In this document: positions 46,283-54,346 of the stretch, one piece after another
Layout: every line of letters begins with the position of its first letter
Position numbering within the stretch: the first letter of the stretch is position 1
DNA from: UBA1351 sp965140555
Lineage (GTDB): Bacteria > Bacillota > Clostridia > Lachnospirales > Vallitaleaceae
Assembly (NCBI GenBank): GCA_965140555.1
Contig: OZ223259.1
Location: 930,001 to 994,000 of the forward strand
Direction of reading: 5' to 3'
Length of the DNA stretch: 64,000 bases
Notes under the pieces: generated by a model
Database searches by the model: none
Told to the model about the DNA's origin: nothing
The model's input: the letters and a program-made list of their open reading frames with translations, nothing else
Program-made: the position numbers and the translations under genes

Positions 46283-46401
46283 ACTATTCCTACCTCTCAT
46301 TCGTGTTCAAATCTACCCTATATATTAACATATAAGTATAACCTTTATCTATTAAAATTTTATTACGATTGACATATTTTAAAAGTATTTTCCCTATATT
46401 G

Positions 46402-46430
46402 TTGAGGCGTTTTAGCGCATCATGTATAAT
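46402..46430 (+). promoter_or_regulatory. nfo-SDR promoter
   Basis: Plus strand TTGAGG (46402-46407), 17 bases, TATAAT (46425-46430), about 45 bases before the nfo ATG. No SOS box is visible. Confidence 0.65.
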
Positions 46431-46474
46431 AAGGGCGAAACAGCTAACATCTTTATTGAGAAAAGAGGCTATCT

Positions 46475-47350
46475 ATGTCACGACATTTTGGATCTCATGT
46501 ATCCATGAGTAAAGGACTAATAGGCGCCGCAAAAGAAGCCTATTCTTATGGTGCAGATACCTTTATGATCTATACCGGTGCACCACAAAATACACGACGA
46601 AAACCTATAGAAGCATTAAAAATAGACGAAGGGCGTCAGTTTATGACGGACCATCATATGACCGGACCGGTTATACACGCACCCTATATCATTAATATGG
46701 CTTCTTATAAACCGAATATCTTTGAACTAGCCATTGATTTCTTCAAAGAGGAAATTCGACGATCTGAAGCAATAGGCGCAGACTATATTGTTGTCCATCC
46801 CGGGGCTTATACCGATAAGGACCCGGATTATGGTATCGCCCGTATCCAAGAAGCCCTTAATCGTATCATACATAAGGACCAAACTGTTACAATCTGTTTG
46901 GAGACCATGGCCGGAAAAGGCACTGAAATCGGAAGAACCTTCGAAGAACTAGCACGTATTATCGATGGTGTTACCCTTAATGCTAAATTGGGCGTATGTT
47001 TTGATACCTGTCACACTCACGATGCCGGATATGATATTATCAACGATTTTGACGGGGTTATGGAACACTTTGACAGCATTGTAGGCTTTGATCGACTGAA
47101 AGTTTTCCATATAAATGGCTCTCTCAACCCGCGTGGAGCTTCAAAAGACCGCCATGCAAATCTTGGAGCGGATCATGATAACCCAAAAGGAATGGATCAC
47201 ATAGGCAAAGAAGCCCTTTATTATATCGCCCATCACCCCGCTAGTGATAACAAACCCCTTATTCTTGAAACACCTTGGCTGAATGCCAAAGAAAACCTTT
47301 ATAAAGAAGAAATTGTCTTTTTACGCGGCAAGGGAAGGAAGCCTCTATGA
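46475..47350 (+). CDS. nfo: Endonuclease IV (AP endonuclease)
   Basis: This enzyme cuts DNA at abasic sites in base excision repair. The TIM-barrel metal ligands are present: GSHVSMSKG start, VIHAPYIINMA, VVHPGA (His), CLETMAGKGTEIG (Glu), GVCFDTCHTHDAGYD (Asp and His), HINGSLNPRGASKDRHANLGAD (His, Asp, His), and LETPW (Glu). The length of 291 residues is usual. AGAGG precedes the ATG. It is followed with a four-base overlap by an SDR gene. Confidence 0.96.
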   Translation: MSRHFGSHVSMSKGLIGAAKEAYSYGADTFMIYTGAPQNTRRKPIEALKIDEGRQFMTDHHMTGPVIHAPYIINMASYKPNIFELAIDFFKEEIRRSEAIGADYIVVHPGAYTDKDPDYGIARIQEALNRIIHKDQTVTICLETMAGKGTEIGRTFEELARIIDGVTLNAKLGVCFDTCHTHDAGYDIINDFDGVMEHFDSIVGFDRLKVFHINGSLNPRGASKDRHANLGADHDNPKGMDHIGKEALYYIAHHPASDNKPLILETPWLNAKENLYKEEIVFLRGKGRKPL

Positions 47351-48081
47351 GCGAACACTATATCACTCTAGTAACCGGCGCCTCCTCCGGAATCGGACAA
47401 GCCTTAGCTATCGGCCTTGCCTCCGAAGATACAACCATTGTTGCCATCGGCCATACGAATGAAGAAGGATTACAACAAACGCTAGCACTCATCCATCAGC
47501 AAGGATATAACGCTCATGGCTTTTTATGTGATTTAGGTGATCCCATTGCTGTCAAAAAACTTTTTCTGAATATAGCAGAGCTTGGTCATCCTATTGTACA
47601 TGTTATCAACAATGCAGGTATTAGTTTAGTCAAGTTACTCACTGATACGACCTTTGATGAATGGCAAAAAGTCCTCAACAGCAATCTAACCTCCGCTTAT
47701 CATGTTTGCCATGAAGTATTGCCCCAAATGATTCAACATCAACGGGGTCATATCATTAACATCAGCTCTATATGGGGAAATGATGGTGCCAGTATGGAAG
47801 TCGCCTACAGCGCTTCAAAAGGTGGCCTTAACAGTTTTACTAAAGCCCTTGCCAAAGAGGTCGGTCCGAGTCACATCCAAGTTAACGCTGTTGCTTTGGG
47901 TGTTGTTGATACATCTATGAATGCCTGGCTCACAGATGAAGAAAAAGAAACCTTAATTGATTCCATTAGTTTAGGTCGTTTTGCTTCGACGAGTGATGTA
48001 ACAACCTTTATCAAAGGCATGCTCTTTAATGCACCTTATCTTAACGGGCAGATTATCACGTACGACGGGGGCATGTATTAA
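47347..48081 (+). CDS. Short-chain dehydrogenase/reductase, FabG/YmfI-like
   Basis: This Rossmann oxidoreductase of 244 residues has TGASSGIG (NADP loop), NNAGIS, the catalytic Ser in NISSIW and YSASKGG (Tyr and Lys). It resembles FabG. The segment DTSMNAWLTDEE after the active site also suits the YmfI group, which reduces a lysine-derived modification on elongation factor P. I cannot separate these by eye. Its start overlaps nfo by four bases (ATGA), although no functional link to AP repair is obvious. Confidence 0.85.
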   Translation: MSEHYITLVTGASSGIGQALAIGLASEDTTIVAIGHTNEEGLQQTLALIHQQGYNAHGFLCDLGDPIAVKKLFLNIAELGHPIVHVINNAGISLVKLLTDTTFDEWQKVLNSNLTSAYHVCHEVLPQMIQHQRGHIINISSIWGNDGASMEVAYSASKGGLNSFTKALAKEVGPSHIQVNAVALGVVDTSMNAWLTDEEKETLIDSISLGRFASTSDVTTFIKGMLFNAPYLNGQIITYDGGMY

Positions 48082-48113
48082 TCATGATTCTAAAAGGACT
48101 TCTCTCATAACAT

Positions 48114-48165
48114 AAAAAAAGCGACACGCGTTGCTCAATAACATCAACGCCTCGTGTCGCTTTTC
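48114..48165. terminator. Bidirectional terminator between SDR gene and argF
   Basis: AAAAAGCGACACG pairs with CGTGTCGCTTTT, with an inner CGTTG/CAACG stem. Runs of A and T on the two sides serve both convergent genes. Confidence 0.88.
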
Positions 48166-48191
48166 TATGTTCATCTTAATTTTTCTATCGA

Positions 48192-49127
48192 TTATCGTCC
48201 TGCCGTCGCTACCATGACGGCTTTAATCGTGTGCATACGATTCTCAGCTTCATCAAAAATTGTTTTGCTATGTTTTTCAAAGGTTTCTTCTGTAATTTCA
48301 TACCCCTTTATTGCCGGCAAACAATGCATAACAATTGCATCATCATGGGTTTTACCCATCAATTCCTCATTCACCTGATAGGGTTTAAGCAATGTCACCC
48401 GGTCTTGTGCGTCTTCCTCTCCCATAGAGATCCACACATCCGTATACACAATATCTGCACCGGCTACAGCCTCTGTCTCCTCACTGAATATCAAAGTAGA
48501 ACCTGCTGCTTCGGCATAGCTTTGACACTCCTTGATAAGTGCATCCTGAGGCCATAAGGAATTCGGTGCTATGAGGGTAAAGTCGATACCGACCTTTGTA
48601 CATCCGATCATTAGAGAATTGGCCATATTATTACGACCGTCACCTATATAGGCAAAATGAAGTCCTTTAAACCCACCAAAGTGTTCTTTTATAGTCATCA
48701 AATCTGCCAAAATCTGAGTGGGATGATAGTCATCTGTTAATCCGTTCCAAACAGGGACACCACTATATGCGGCAAGTTCCTCAACGGTTTGTTGGGAAAA
48801 TCCTCTGAATTGGATACCGTCAAAAAGCCTTCCCAATACCCTTGCCGTATCCTTAACCGATTCTTTGTGTCCCAATTGGATATCATCTTTTCCTAAATAC
48901 TCCGGATGACCACCTTCATCAATACATCCAATCGTGAAGGAGCATCGTGTTCTTGTCGAAGGTTTCTCAAAAATCAAGGCAATATTCTTACCCATCAATA
49001 AATCGCCTTGTATACCCATACGTTTTTTTCTCTTCAAATCAATAGCCAAATCCACAAGATATAGGATTTCTTCAGCTGTATAATCCTTCAGTGTCAATAA
49101 ACTTTTGCCTTTTAATGATTGTCCCAT
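48192..49127 (-). CDS. argF: Ornithine carbamoyltransferase
   Basis: This enzyme makes citrulline from carbamoyl phosphate and ornithine in arginine synthesis, or runs in reverse in the arginine deiminase pathway. EKPSTRTRCSF (about 54-64) binds carbamoyl phosphate, DDYHPTQ lies after it, DVWISMGEE corresponds to the ornithine loop, and MHCLPA carries the catalytic Cys. The 311 residues run from the ATG at 49127 (AGAGGTG ahead). No other arg gene is adjacent. A strong promoter with an ArgR-like palindrome favours a biosynthetic role. Confidence 0.94.
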   Translation of the reverse strand: MGQSLKGKSLLTLKDYTAEEILYLVDLAIDLKRKKRMGIQGDLLMGKNIALIFEKPSTRTRCSFTIGCIDEGGHPEYLGKDDIQLGHKESVKDTARVLGRLFDGIQFRGFSQQTVEELAAYSGVPVWNGLTDDYHPTQILADLMTIKEHFGGFKGLHFAYIGDGRNNMANSLMIGCTKVGIDFTLIAPNSLWPQDALIKECQSYAEAAGSTLIFSEETEAVAGADIVYTDVWISMGEEDAQDRVTLLKPYQVNEELMGKTHDDAIVMHCLPAIKGYEITEETFEKHSKTIFDEAENRMHTIKAVMVATAGR

Positions 49128-49157
49128 TCTATTCACCTCTGTATACTTATTCATATC

Positions 49158-49175
49158 AATTAATATTTATTAATT
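49158..49175. promoter_or_regulatory. Candidate ArgR operator at argF
   Basis: An 18-bp palindrome AATTAATA-AA-TATTAATT (minus strand) lies just downstream of the argF -10. Its length, AT-rich make-up and place fit an ARG box, but the typical TGAAT core is only partly present. Confidence 0.4.
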
Positions 49176-49178
49176 CAC

Positions 49179-49207
49179 AGTATACCTTCTTTGGTGGTTT
49201 TTGTCAA
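49179..49207 (-). promoter_or_regulatory. argF promoter
   Basis: Minus strand TTGACA (49202-49207), 17 bases, TATACT (49179-49184). The -35 overlaps the last codons of ppk. Confidence 0.8.
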
Positions 49208-51333
49208 TCCGTATCCTCTTCCGACGTAATCGGCACAAAAACTTCTTGTTCCACATGCTTTGTATAGACAATCTCACTCTGTTTGGCTTCTTCTTCAAAA
49301 TAGCATTGTGAGTTGATAATTTCTTTGCCCCGTCGATCGATTCGTCGATAATTTTTATTCACATCTTTGACTTTTGCTTTAACGACATCTTTGAGCTGGA
49401 TCTCCAGTATATGCAATACCTCTTGTTTCACATGTTCCGACTCCATAGGGAATAGCAGTTCAACTCGTCTATTCAGATTCCGCGGCATCCAATCCGCACT
49501 TGATAGATACACATCATCGTTCCCATTGTTATGGAAATGAAAAATACGACTATGTTCCAAATAGCGTCCGACAATACTCGTCACGCGAATATTCTCACTC
49601 ACCTGTGGGATTCCGGGAATAAGGCAACAGATTCCTCGAACAATTAAGTCAATGGAAACTCCGGCCATACTTGCTTTATACAGTTCTTGCATAATTTCAA
49701 AGTCGCATAAGGAATTCATCTTTGCAACAATTCGACCGGTACCACCATCCATGGCATGCTGTGCTTCCCGGCGAATCATATGTATAAAACGTTGACGCAT
49801 ATGAGTAGGAGCCATTGTAATCTTATACAATTTAGGCGGCTCACTATAGCCTGATAGCGTATTAAATACAGCGGATACATCCCGCCCGACTAATTCATTC
49901 ACTGTTAACAAACCTAAATCTGTATAAAATTGGGCCGTAATATCATTGTAGTTCCCGGTTCCTAAATGTACATAACGTTTGATTCCGTCTTCTTCCTTAC
50001 GAACAATAAGGGTCACTTTAGAATGTGTTTTTAGACCGACCAGACCATAAATAACATGGCATCCTGCTTTTTCAAGTCGTCTAGCCCATTGAATATTATT
50101 CTCTTCATCAAATCGCGCCTTCAATTCAACAAGAACCGTTACTTGTTTTCCGGCTTCTGCCGCTTCCGCTAGAGCTTGAATAATAGGACTACGCCCTGAC
50201 ACACGATATAGGGTTTGTTTGATTGCTAATACTTGCTTATCTTTGGCTGACTGGGTTATCAGATTGACAACCGGCTCAAAACTTTCAAACGGATGACTTA
50301 GGATAATATCGCGCTCTTTTATTGCATCAAAAATATTAGTTACACCAAGCAAATCCTTCGGCGTTCTTGGCTCATAGGGACTATACTTGAGATGTTCCGT
50401 ATTCTCTAAACTATACAGATTGTTGAGGAATGTCAAATCTATAGGTCCCGATATTTTATAAATCGATCGTTGATTCAAATTAAGAGAAGTTTTTAGAAAA
50501 TCAAGAATAGGCTCTGTTACCCTTTCATCAATTTCCAAACGTATCGCTTCTCCCCATTTTCTCTTCTTAATACTCTTCTCAATCTCTATAAGCAAATCTT
50601 CGGCTTCTTCTTCATCAATGGTAAGGTCTGCATTCCTCGTTATGCGATACGGATGGGAACCAACGACCTCATAGCCATTGAACAGTTGATCGATAAAACA
50701 ACGTATAACATCACCTATCATGACAAACTGTCTACCCTCACCGCTACTTGGCACTTCTACATAGCGGGATATAACAGCAGGTACCTGAACGGTAGCAAAG
50801 AATTCTTCCTCTTCTTTCTTCACGTGAACGGCAATGTTCAAACTCTTATTTAGAATAAGCGGAAAAGGTCTTGACGAATCTACTGCTAATGGTGTCAATA
50901 TCGGATATAGATTATTCTCAAAATAGTCCTTCAAATAATCCATCTGCCGCTTATTGAGTTGCTTTACATCTAATATAAAATGAATACTGTGTCGCTTCAG
51001 TCCCGGAATAATCGAGCGCTTAAAAATCCGCCCTTGATCATCCACCATTCGATGAGCCCTCTCTGCTATAGCCTTTATTTGTTGCTTTGGCGTTAAGTTT
51101 GCAAAATCAGGTTTATCATAGCCTGCGTGAATCTGTTCCATAAGCGATGCTACACGTACCATGAAGAATTCATCCAAATTACTGCTCACAATAGAAAGAA
51201 ATTTTAGTCGTTCAAATAATGGATTATCCGTATTTTCCGCTTCCCACAAAACGCGTTGATTAAACTCCAACCAACTTAATTCTCTATTTTCATAATAATC
51301 CGGGTTTTTTAAATCTATCTCTTTTTCTTTCAT
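49204..51333 (-). CDS. ppk: Polyphosphate kinase
   Basis: PPK1 reversibly makes polyphosphate from ATP. The 709 residues contain the N-terminal ENRELSWLEFNQRVL, the IKQTLYRVSGRSPI region, LVELKARFDEENNIQWARRLEKAG, the phospho-His region KTHSKV, and the C-terminal catalytic HSRIFHFHNNGND. The arrangement is complete. Its ATG overlaps the ppx stop by one base (TGATG), so both are translated together. Confidence 0.96.
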   Translation of the reverse strand: MKEKEIDLKNPDYYENRELSWLEFNQRVLWEAENTDNPLFERLKFLSIVSSNLDEFFMVRVASLMEQIHAGYDKPDFANLTPKQQIKAIAERAHRMVDDQGRIFKRSIIPGLKRHSIHFILDVKQLNKRQMDYLKDYFENNLYPILTPLAVDSSRPFPLILNKSLNIAVHVKKEEEEFFATVQVPAVISRYVEVPSSGEGRQFVMIGDVIRCFIDQLFNGYEVVGSHPYRITRNADLTIDEEEAEDLLIEIEKSIKKRKWGEAIRLEIDERVTEPILDFLKTSLNLNQRSIYKISGPIDLTFLNNLYSLENTEHLKYSPYEPRTPKDLLGVTNIFDAIKERDIILSHPFESFEPVVNLITQSAKDKQVLAIKQTLYRVSGRSPIIQALAEAAEAGKQVTVLVELKARFDEENNIQWARRLEKAGCHVIYGLVGLKTHSKVTLIVRKEEDGIKRYVHLGTGNYNDITAQFYTDLGLLTVNELVGRDVSAVFNTLSGYSEPPKLYKITMAPTHMRQRFIHMIRREAQHAMDGGTGRIVAKMNSLCDFEIMQELYKASMAGVSIDLIVRGICCLIPGIPQVSENIRVTSIVGRYLEHSRIFHFHNNGNDDVYLSSADWMPRNLNRRVELLFPMESEHVKQEVLHILEIQLKDVVKAKVKDVNKNYRRIDRRGKEIINSQCYFEEEAKQSEIVYTKHVEQEVFVPITSEEDTD

Positions 51334-52880
51334 CAGTCAAACTCCCTTTTTATCTTTAATACAGGTGTTATACCAAAAACCTCCACAAAGAAATCTGATT
51401 TTTGATTAAAGGTCCACTCCTCCAATGTTGTATCTATATTAACGGCACATCGAACATTCAAAATTAATATTTTTTCTTTCAATTGAACCGATTGAATCGT
51501 CAACTTTTGTTTGTGCGATCGATCCAATGCATCGGCCAGTCGTATAATAGCAACTAACTTGGCTATTTTTGTTCGTCGCCCTCTAGGCAATGCTTCAAAA
51601 TTCGCATCTGACATATCCGGTTTCACCATACTATGATAACGTGCCACATTAGAAACCATCTCTATGTCATCTTCTGATAGTCCAAAAATCTCCAATGCAT
51701 TAATTATGTTGTATGAATGTAAATAATGGTTATCAAGAGACACCATCTTACCAACATCATGTAAAATTGCTGCTACATGAAGATGAATACGCTCTTCATC
51801 CAATCCATGTAAGCGCTTGAGCCTGTCAAATAGTGTTAAGGCATGCTCTGTTACTTTTTGACAATGGTCTCTATTATAAATGAATTTTTTTGCCAAAACT
51901 TCTGCATTCGTTATAATATCGGATAGGTTTTCTTCTTCTTGCTTTTTATTATTCATATCCTCATATATCGATCGTATTATACCGTCTGTTAACGATATAT
52001 GTGGTGTAATAATGGTACTACTACTCACATTCTCCATAAACTTTTTAAAAAGCATCATACTAGGCAAAATAATATCTGCCCGTTCTCGTTTGATATGATA
52101 GGTTTCTTCAATCTCTTCGTTCGTCATATCTAAAATCGCTCGGAATAATTTATTGAACTGCTTTTTACTCAGATGTTCAACTTCTTCGCCTTTTTTATCT
52201 TCAATAATCTTACTGATAACGCTAATTTCTCCACCAACAGCAATCAGATGTTCATATTGATTGTCCTTCATAAAGAAATCGACGCCTTCTAAATTTGTTG
52301 TTACATATTCATCCAACAAATCACTAAAATTATGCATTTGCTTATCCATAGCCCCAAAGACCTCTTTAATCCTTAAAGCCCCCATTTTAACATTTTGAGA
52401 CGACTGTAATTGTCCTTCTTTATAGGTGGTAATTTGCACCGATCCGGCTCCGACCACAACAATAACAGCTCCTTCATTAATCAGCTGATGGTAGTTCTTC
52501 AGATTTGTTTTGACTGCTTTGTGGGTTAAATACTGTTCTTGCGAATTACTGATGACCCGAAGTTCCAAACCGGTTTTCAAGCGTATCTGGTCGACAATAT
52601 AATCCCGATTTGAAGCTTCCCGTATAGCACTCGTTGCAACTGCCCGATAAGTATCCACCCCATAATCCCCAAAGGTTTTTTTGAACAATTTCAGCATATC
52701 GCATACTTTATCGACCGTATCAAAGCGAACTTTCCCCTTTGTAAACGTATCATGACCGATAACGGCTATTTTTCTAAAACTCTCAAGTTCCTTGAAATTT
52801 CCGGATTTATTTATTTCACCAATTTTCATTCGTACCGCATGGGATCCGACGTCTATGGCTGCTATCACTTTCTTACTCAT
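51333..52880 (-). CDS. ppx: Ppx/GppA phosphatase with C-terminal HD domain
   Basis: The 515-residue protein has an ASKHA N-terminal part (AAIDVGSHAVRMKIGEI, ATSAIREASNRDY, and AVGGEISVI) typical of exopolyphosphatase and pppGpp phosphatase, then an HD domain (about 320-500: LHVAAILHDVGKM and HSYNII) of the long class. It should degrade polyphosphate or pppGpp. The usual ENxGGGS-type phosphate loop reads VVVGAGSVQIT here, a variant. The ATG at 52880 (MSKKVIA) has GGAGG ahead. It pairs with ppk downstream. Confidence 0.9.
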   Translation of the reverse strand: MSKKVIAAIDVGSHAVRMKIGEINKSGNFKELESFRKIAVIGHDTFTKGKVRFDTVDKVCDMLKLFKKTFGDYGVDTYRAVATSAIREASNRDYIVDQIRLKTGLELRVISNSQEQYLTHKAVKTNLKNYHQLINEGAVIVVVGAGSVQITTYKEGQLQSSQNVKMGALRIKEVFGAMDKQMHNFSDLLDEYVTTNLEGVDFFMKDNQYEHLIAVGGEISVISKIIEDKKGEEVEHLSKKQFNKLFRAILDMTNEEIEETYHIKRERADIILPSMMLFKKFMENVSSSTIITPHISLTDGIIRSIYEDMNNKKQEEENLSDIITNAEVLAKKFIYNRDHCQKVTEHALTLFDRLKRLHGLDEERIHLHVAAILHDVGKMVSLDNHYLHSYNIINALEIFGLSEDDIEMVSNVARYHSMVKPDMSDANFEALPRGRRTKIAKLVAIIRLADALDRSHKQKLTIQSVQLKEKILILNVRCAVNIDTTLEEWTFNQKSDFFVEVFGITPVLKIKREFD

Positions 52881-52933
52881 ACCGTACCTCCTAACCTTTC
52901 TATGACTGAGTACCACGAAGGTTTTATAGTATC

Positions 52934-52962
52934 ATTATAACATGATATGATTAGCCCGACAA
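52934..52962 (-). promoter_or_regulatory. ppx-ppk promoter using an element-borne -35
   Basis: Minus strand TTGTCG (52957-52962), 17 bases, TATAAT (52934-52939). The -35 lies inside the left end of MITE-like copy C and the -10 outside it. Confidence 0.5.
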
Positions 52963-53067
52963 AAGCAAGTTTCACTAAATTCATAGACAATATATAGATG
53001 ACGTAGATGCGTTCGTAACACTATATTGTCTATGAAAGTTCAACTATATGCTTTTGTCGACCTAATC
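52949..53067. mobile_element. MITE-like palindromic element, copy C (full form, 119 bp)
   Basis: Ends GATTAGCCCGACAAAAGCA and, inverted, GATTAGGTCGACAAAAGCA differ at two positions. The inner arms TTCATAGACAATATA and TATTGTCTATGAA pair perfectly. Flanking direct repeats are ATGATAT (52942-52948 and 53068-53074). There is no reading frame of any size. It lies between patatin and ppx; with a little AT-rich sequence on each side it accounts for the 252-base gap. Confidence 0.75.
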
Positions 53068-53132
53068 ATGATATGACACTTCATTCATCTTGTCTATGTG
53101 ATTCACTTTATTTAACATGTTCTTAACATAGT

Positions 53133-54326
53133 CTATCCCTTGGCCAAAGCAATCATCAAGGGATATAAAGGATCCTTCTGTTCCTTTTGGGATACACTTT
53201 CATATTTTATAATAGCCGTCTTAAATGTCTCTAATGTATAAACACTGAAGCGCTCTACACGTAAATACCAAGCTACTTTTTCCAATAACTTCAAATAAAT
53301 ACATCGATAACTATCTTTTCTTGAGAGTTTAAGACGTTTCACAATCACAGGCAAAACACCTTCAAAAATCAAACGATCCCACTGTCGATACTGTTTGAAC
53401 AAATACTCTTTGCCTATATCTCTTAGCAGTCGTTTCCATATTATATGATCGACCTTAAGAAATGCTTCTCTATAATAGGCACTCTCCTTATGGGCTTGTA
53501 GATAGTAACGAATACCTTCCACTTGCCCAAAGGTACGTAATGTATCGTAATATCCTAATTTCATATTATAGTTAATCTTATTCGGTTCAAATTGCAGTAA
53601 ACCACCGAGAGGTTCCCGTGGTTTTATCTCAATAAGATTCAATTGTGATTGATCGACGCGTTGTTCAATACCCATCCCCTTAATCCGGACAACAATAATG
53701 TCTTTATACCCTTCTTGAACAAGCATACTAATCGGCGCCACATTATGAAAGCCCCCGTCAAGATAACGTTTTCCGTAGATTTTCTCGGATCGAAAAGCCG
53801 GTAGATAGGAACTGGCAAGTAAATAACCCACAAGTTGCCCCGGTTCAATATCTTCAATCATAATTTCTATCGGCTTCAGTTCACTTAAGTTAAACGTTGT
53901 CAACCCGAATCGGATAGGCGATTGACGTATTCCATCCTCATCCACAACTTGCTCCAAGAGGTTCTTTAACGGACTTATATCCAATCCCCCTTGTCGAATC
54001 ACACGCCAGGATTCTTGCATCCAATGTATCATATTAAGGGGGTTATCTCCCTGTCCCATCAGCTGCTCCATAATTCGATCTTCCATTTGAATAACTGACG
54101 AATACCGAATATTTTTCCATATTTTCATAGCTGCATCTAGGTCATTTTGCGCAAAAAGGGCCCCATTGAGAGCCCCTACGCTTGTTCCGACAACACTGTC
54201 GATATTTATATTCAACCGTTCTAATGCTTTCCATGCACCGATTTGATAGGCTCCTTTGGCACCTCCACCTTCAAATACAAGGCCAAATCGCTTCTCTTTC
54301 CAATCACTTTCACTTTGTAATCGCAT
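53133..54326 (-). CDS. Patatin-like phospholipase family protein
   Basis: A serine lipase with a Ser-Asp dyad: FEGGGAKGAYQIGAW (oxyanion loop), VVGTSVGALNGALF (GxSxG nucleophile) and LDGGFHN (catalytic Asp), within residues 12-200. The C-terminal half (about 200-397) is basic and has no domain I recognise. There is no signal peptide. The family hydrolyses phospholipids or lysophospholipids. It starts 20 bases after the LTA synthase gene, on the same transcript, which may suggest recycling of lipid products from LTA synthesis. Confidence 0.9.
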   Translation of the reverse strand: MRLQSESDWKEKRFGLVFEGGGAKGAYQIGAWKALERLNINIDSVVGTSVGALNGALFAQNDLDAAMKIWKNIRYSSVIQMEDRIMEQLMGQGDNPLNMIHWMQESWRVIRQGGLDISPLKNLLEQVVDEDGIRQSPIRFGLTTFNLSELKPIEIMIEDIEPGQLVGYLLASSYLPAFRSEKIYGKRYLDGGFHNVAPISMLVQEGYKDIIVVRIKGMGIEQRVDQSQLNLIEIKPREPLGGLLQFEPNKINYNMKLGYYDTLRTFGQVEGIRYYLQAHKESAYYREAFLKVDHIIWKRLLRDIGKEYLFKQYRQWDRLIFEGVLPVIVKRLKLSRKDSYRCIYLKLLEKVAWYLRVERFSVYTLETFKTAIIKYESVSQKEQKDPLYPLMIALAKG

Positions 54327-54346
54327 ACACTCTCTCCTTTTATCTT

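Noticed and set aside
13920..53075. CRISPR repeat explanation for the dispersed repeats
   Set aside because: Copies are tens of kilobases apart, lack regular spacers and there are no cas genes.
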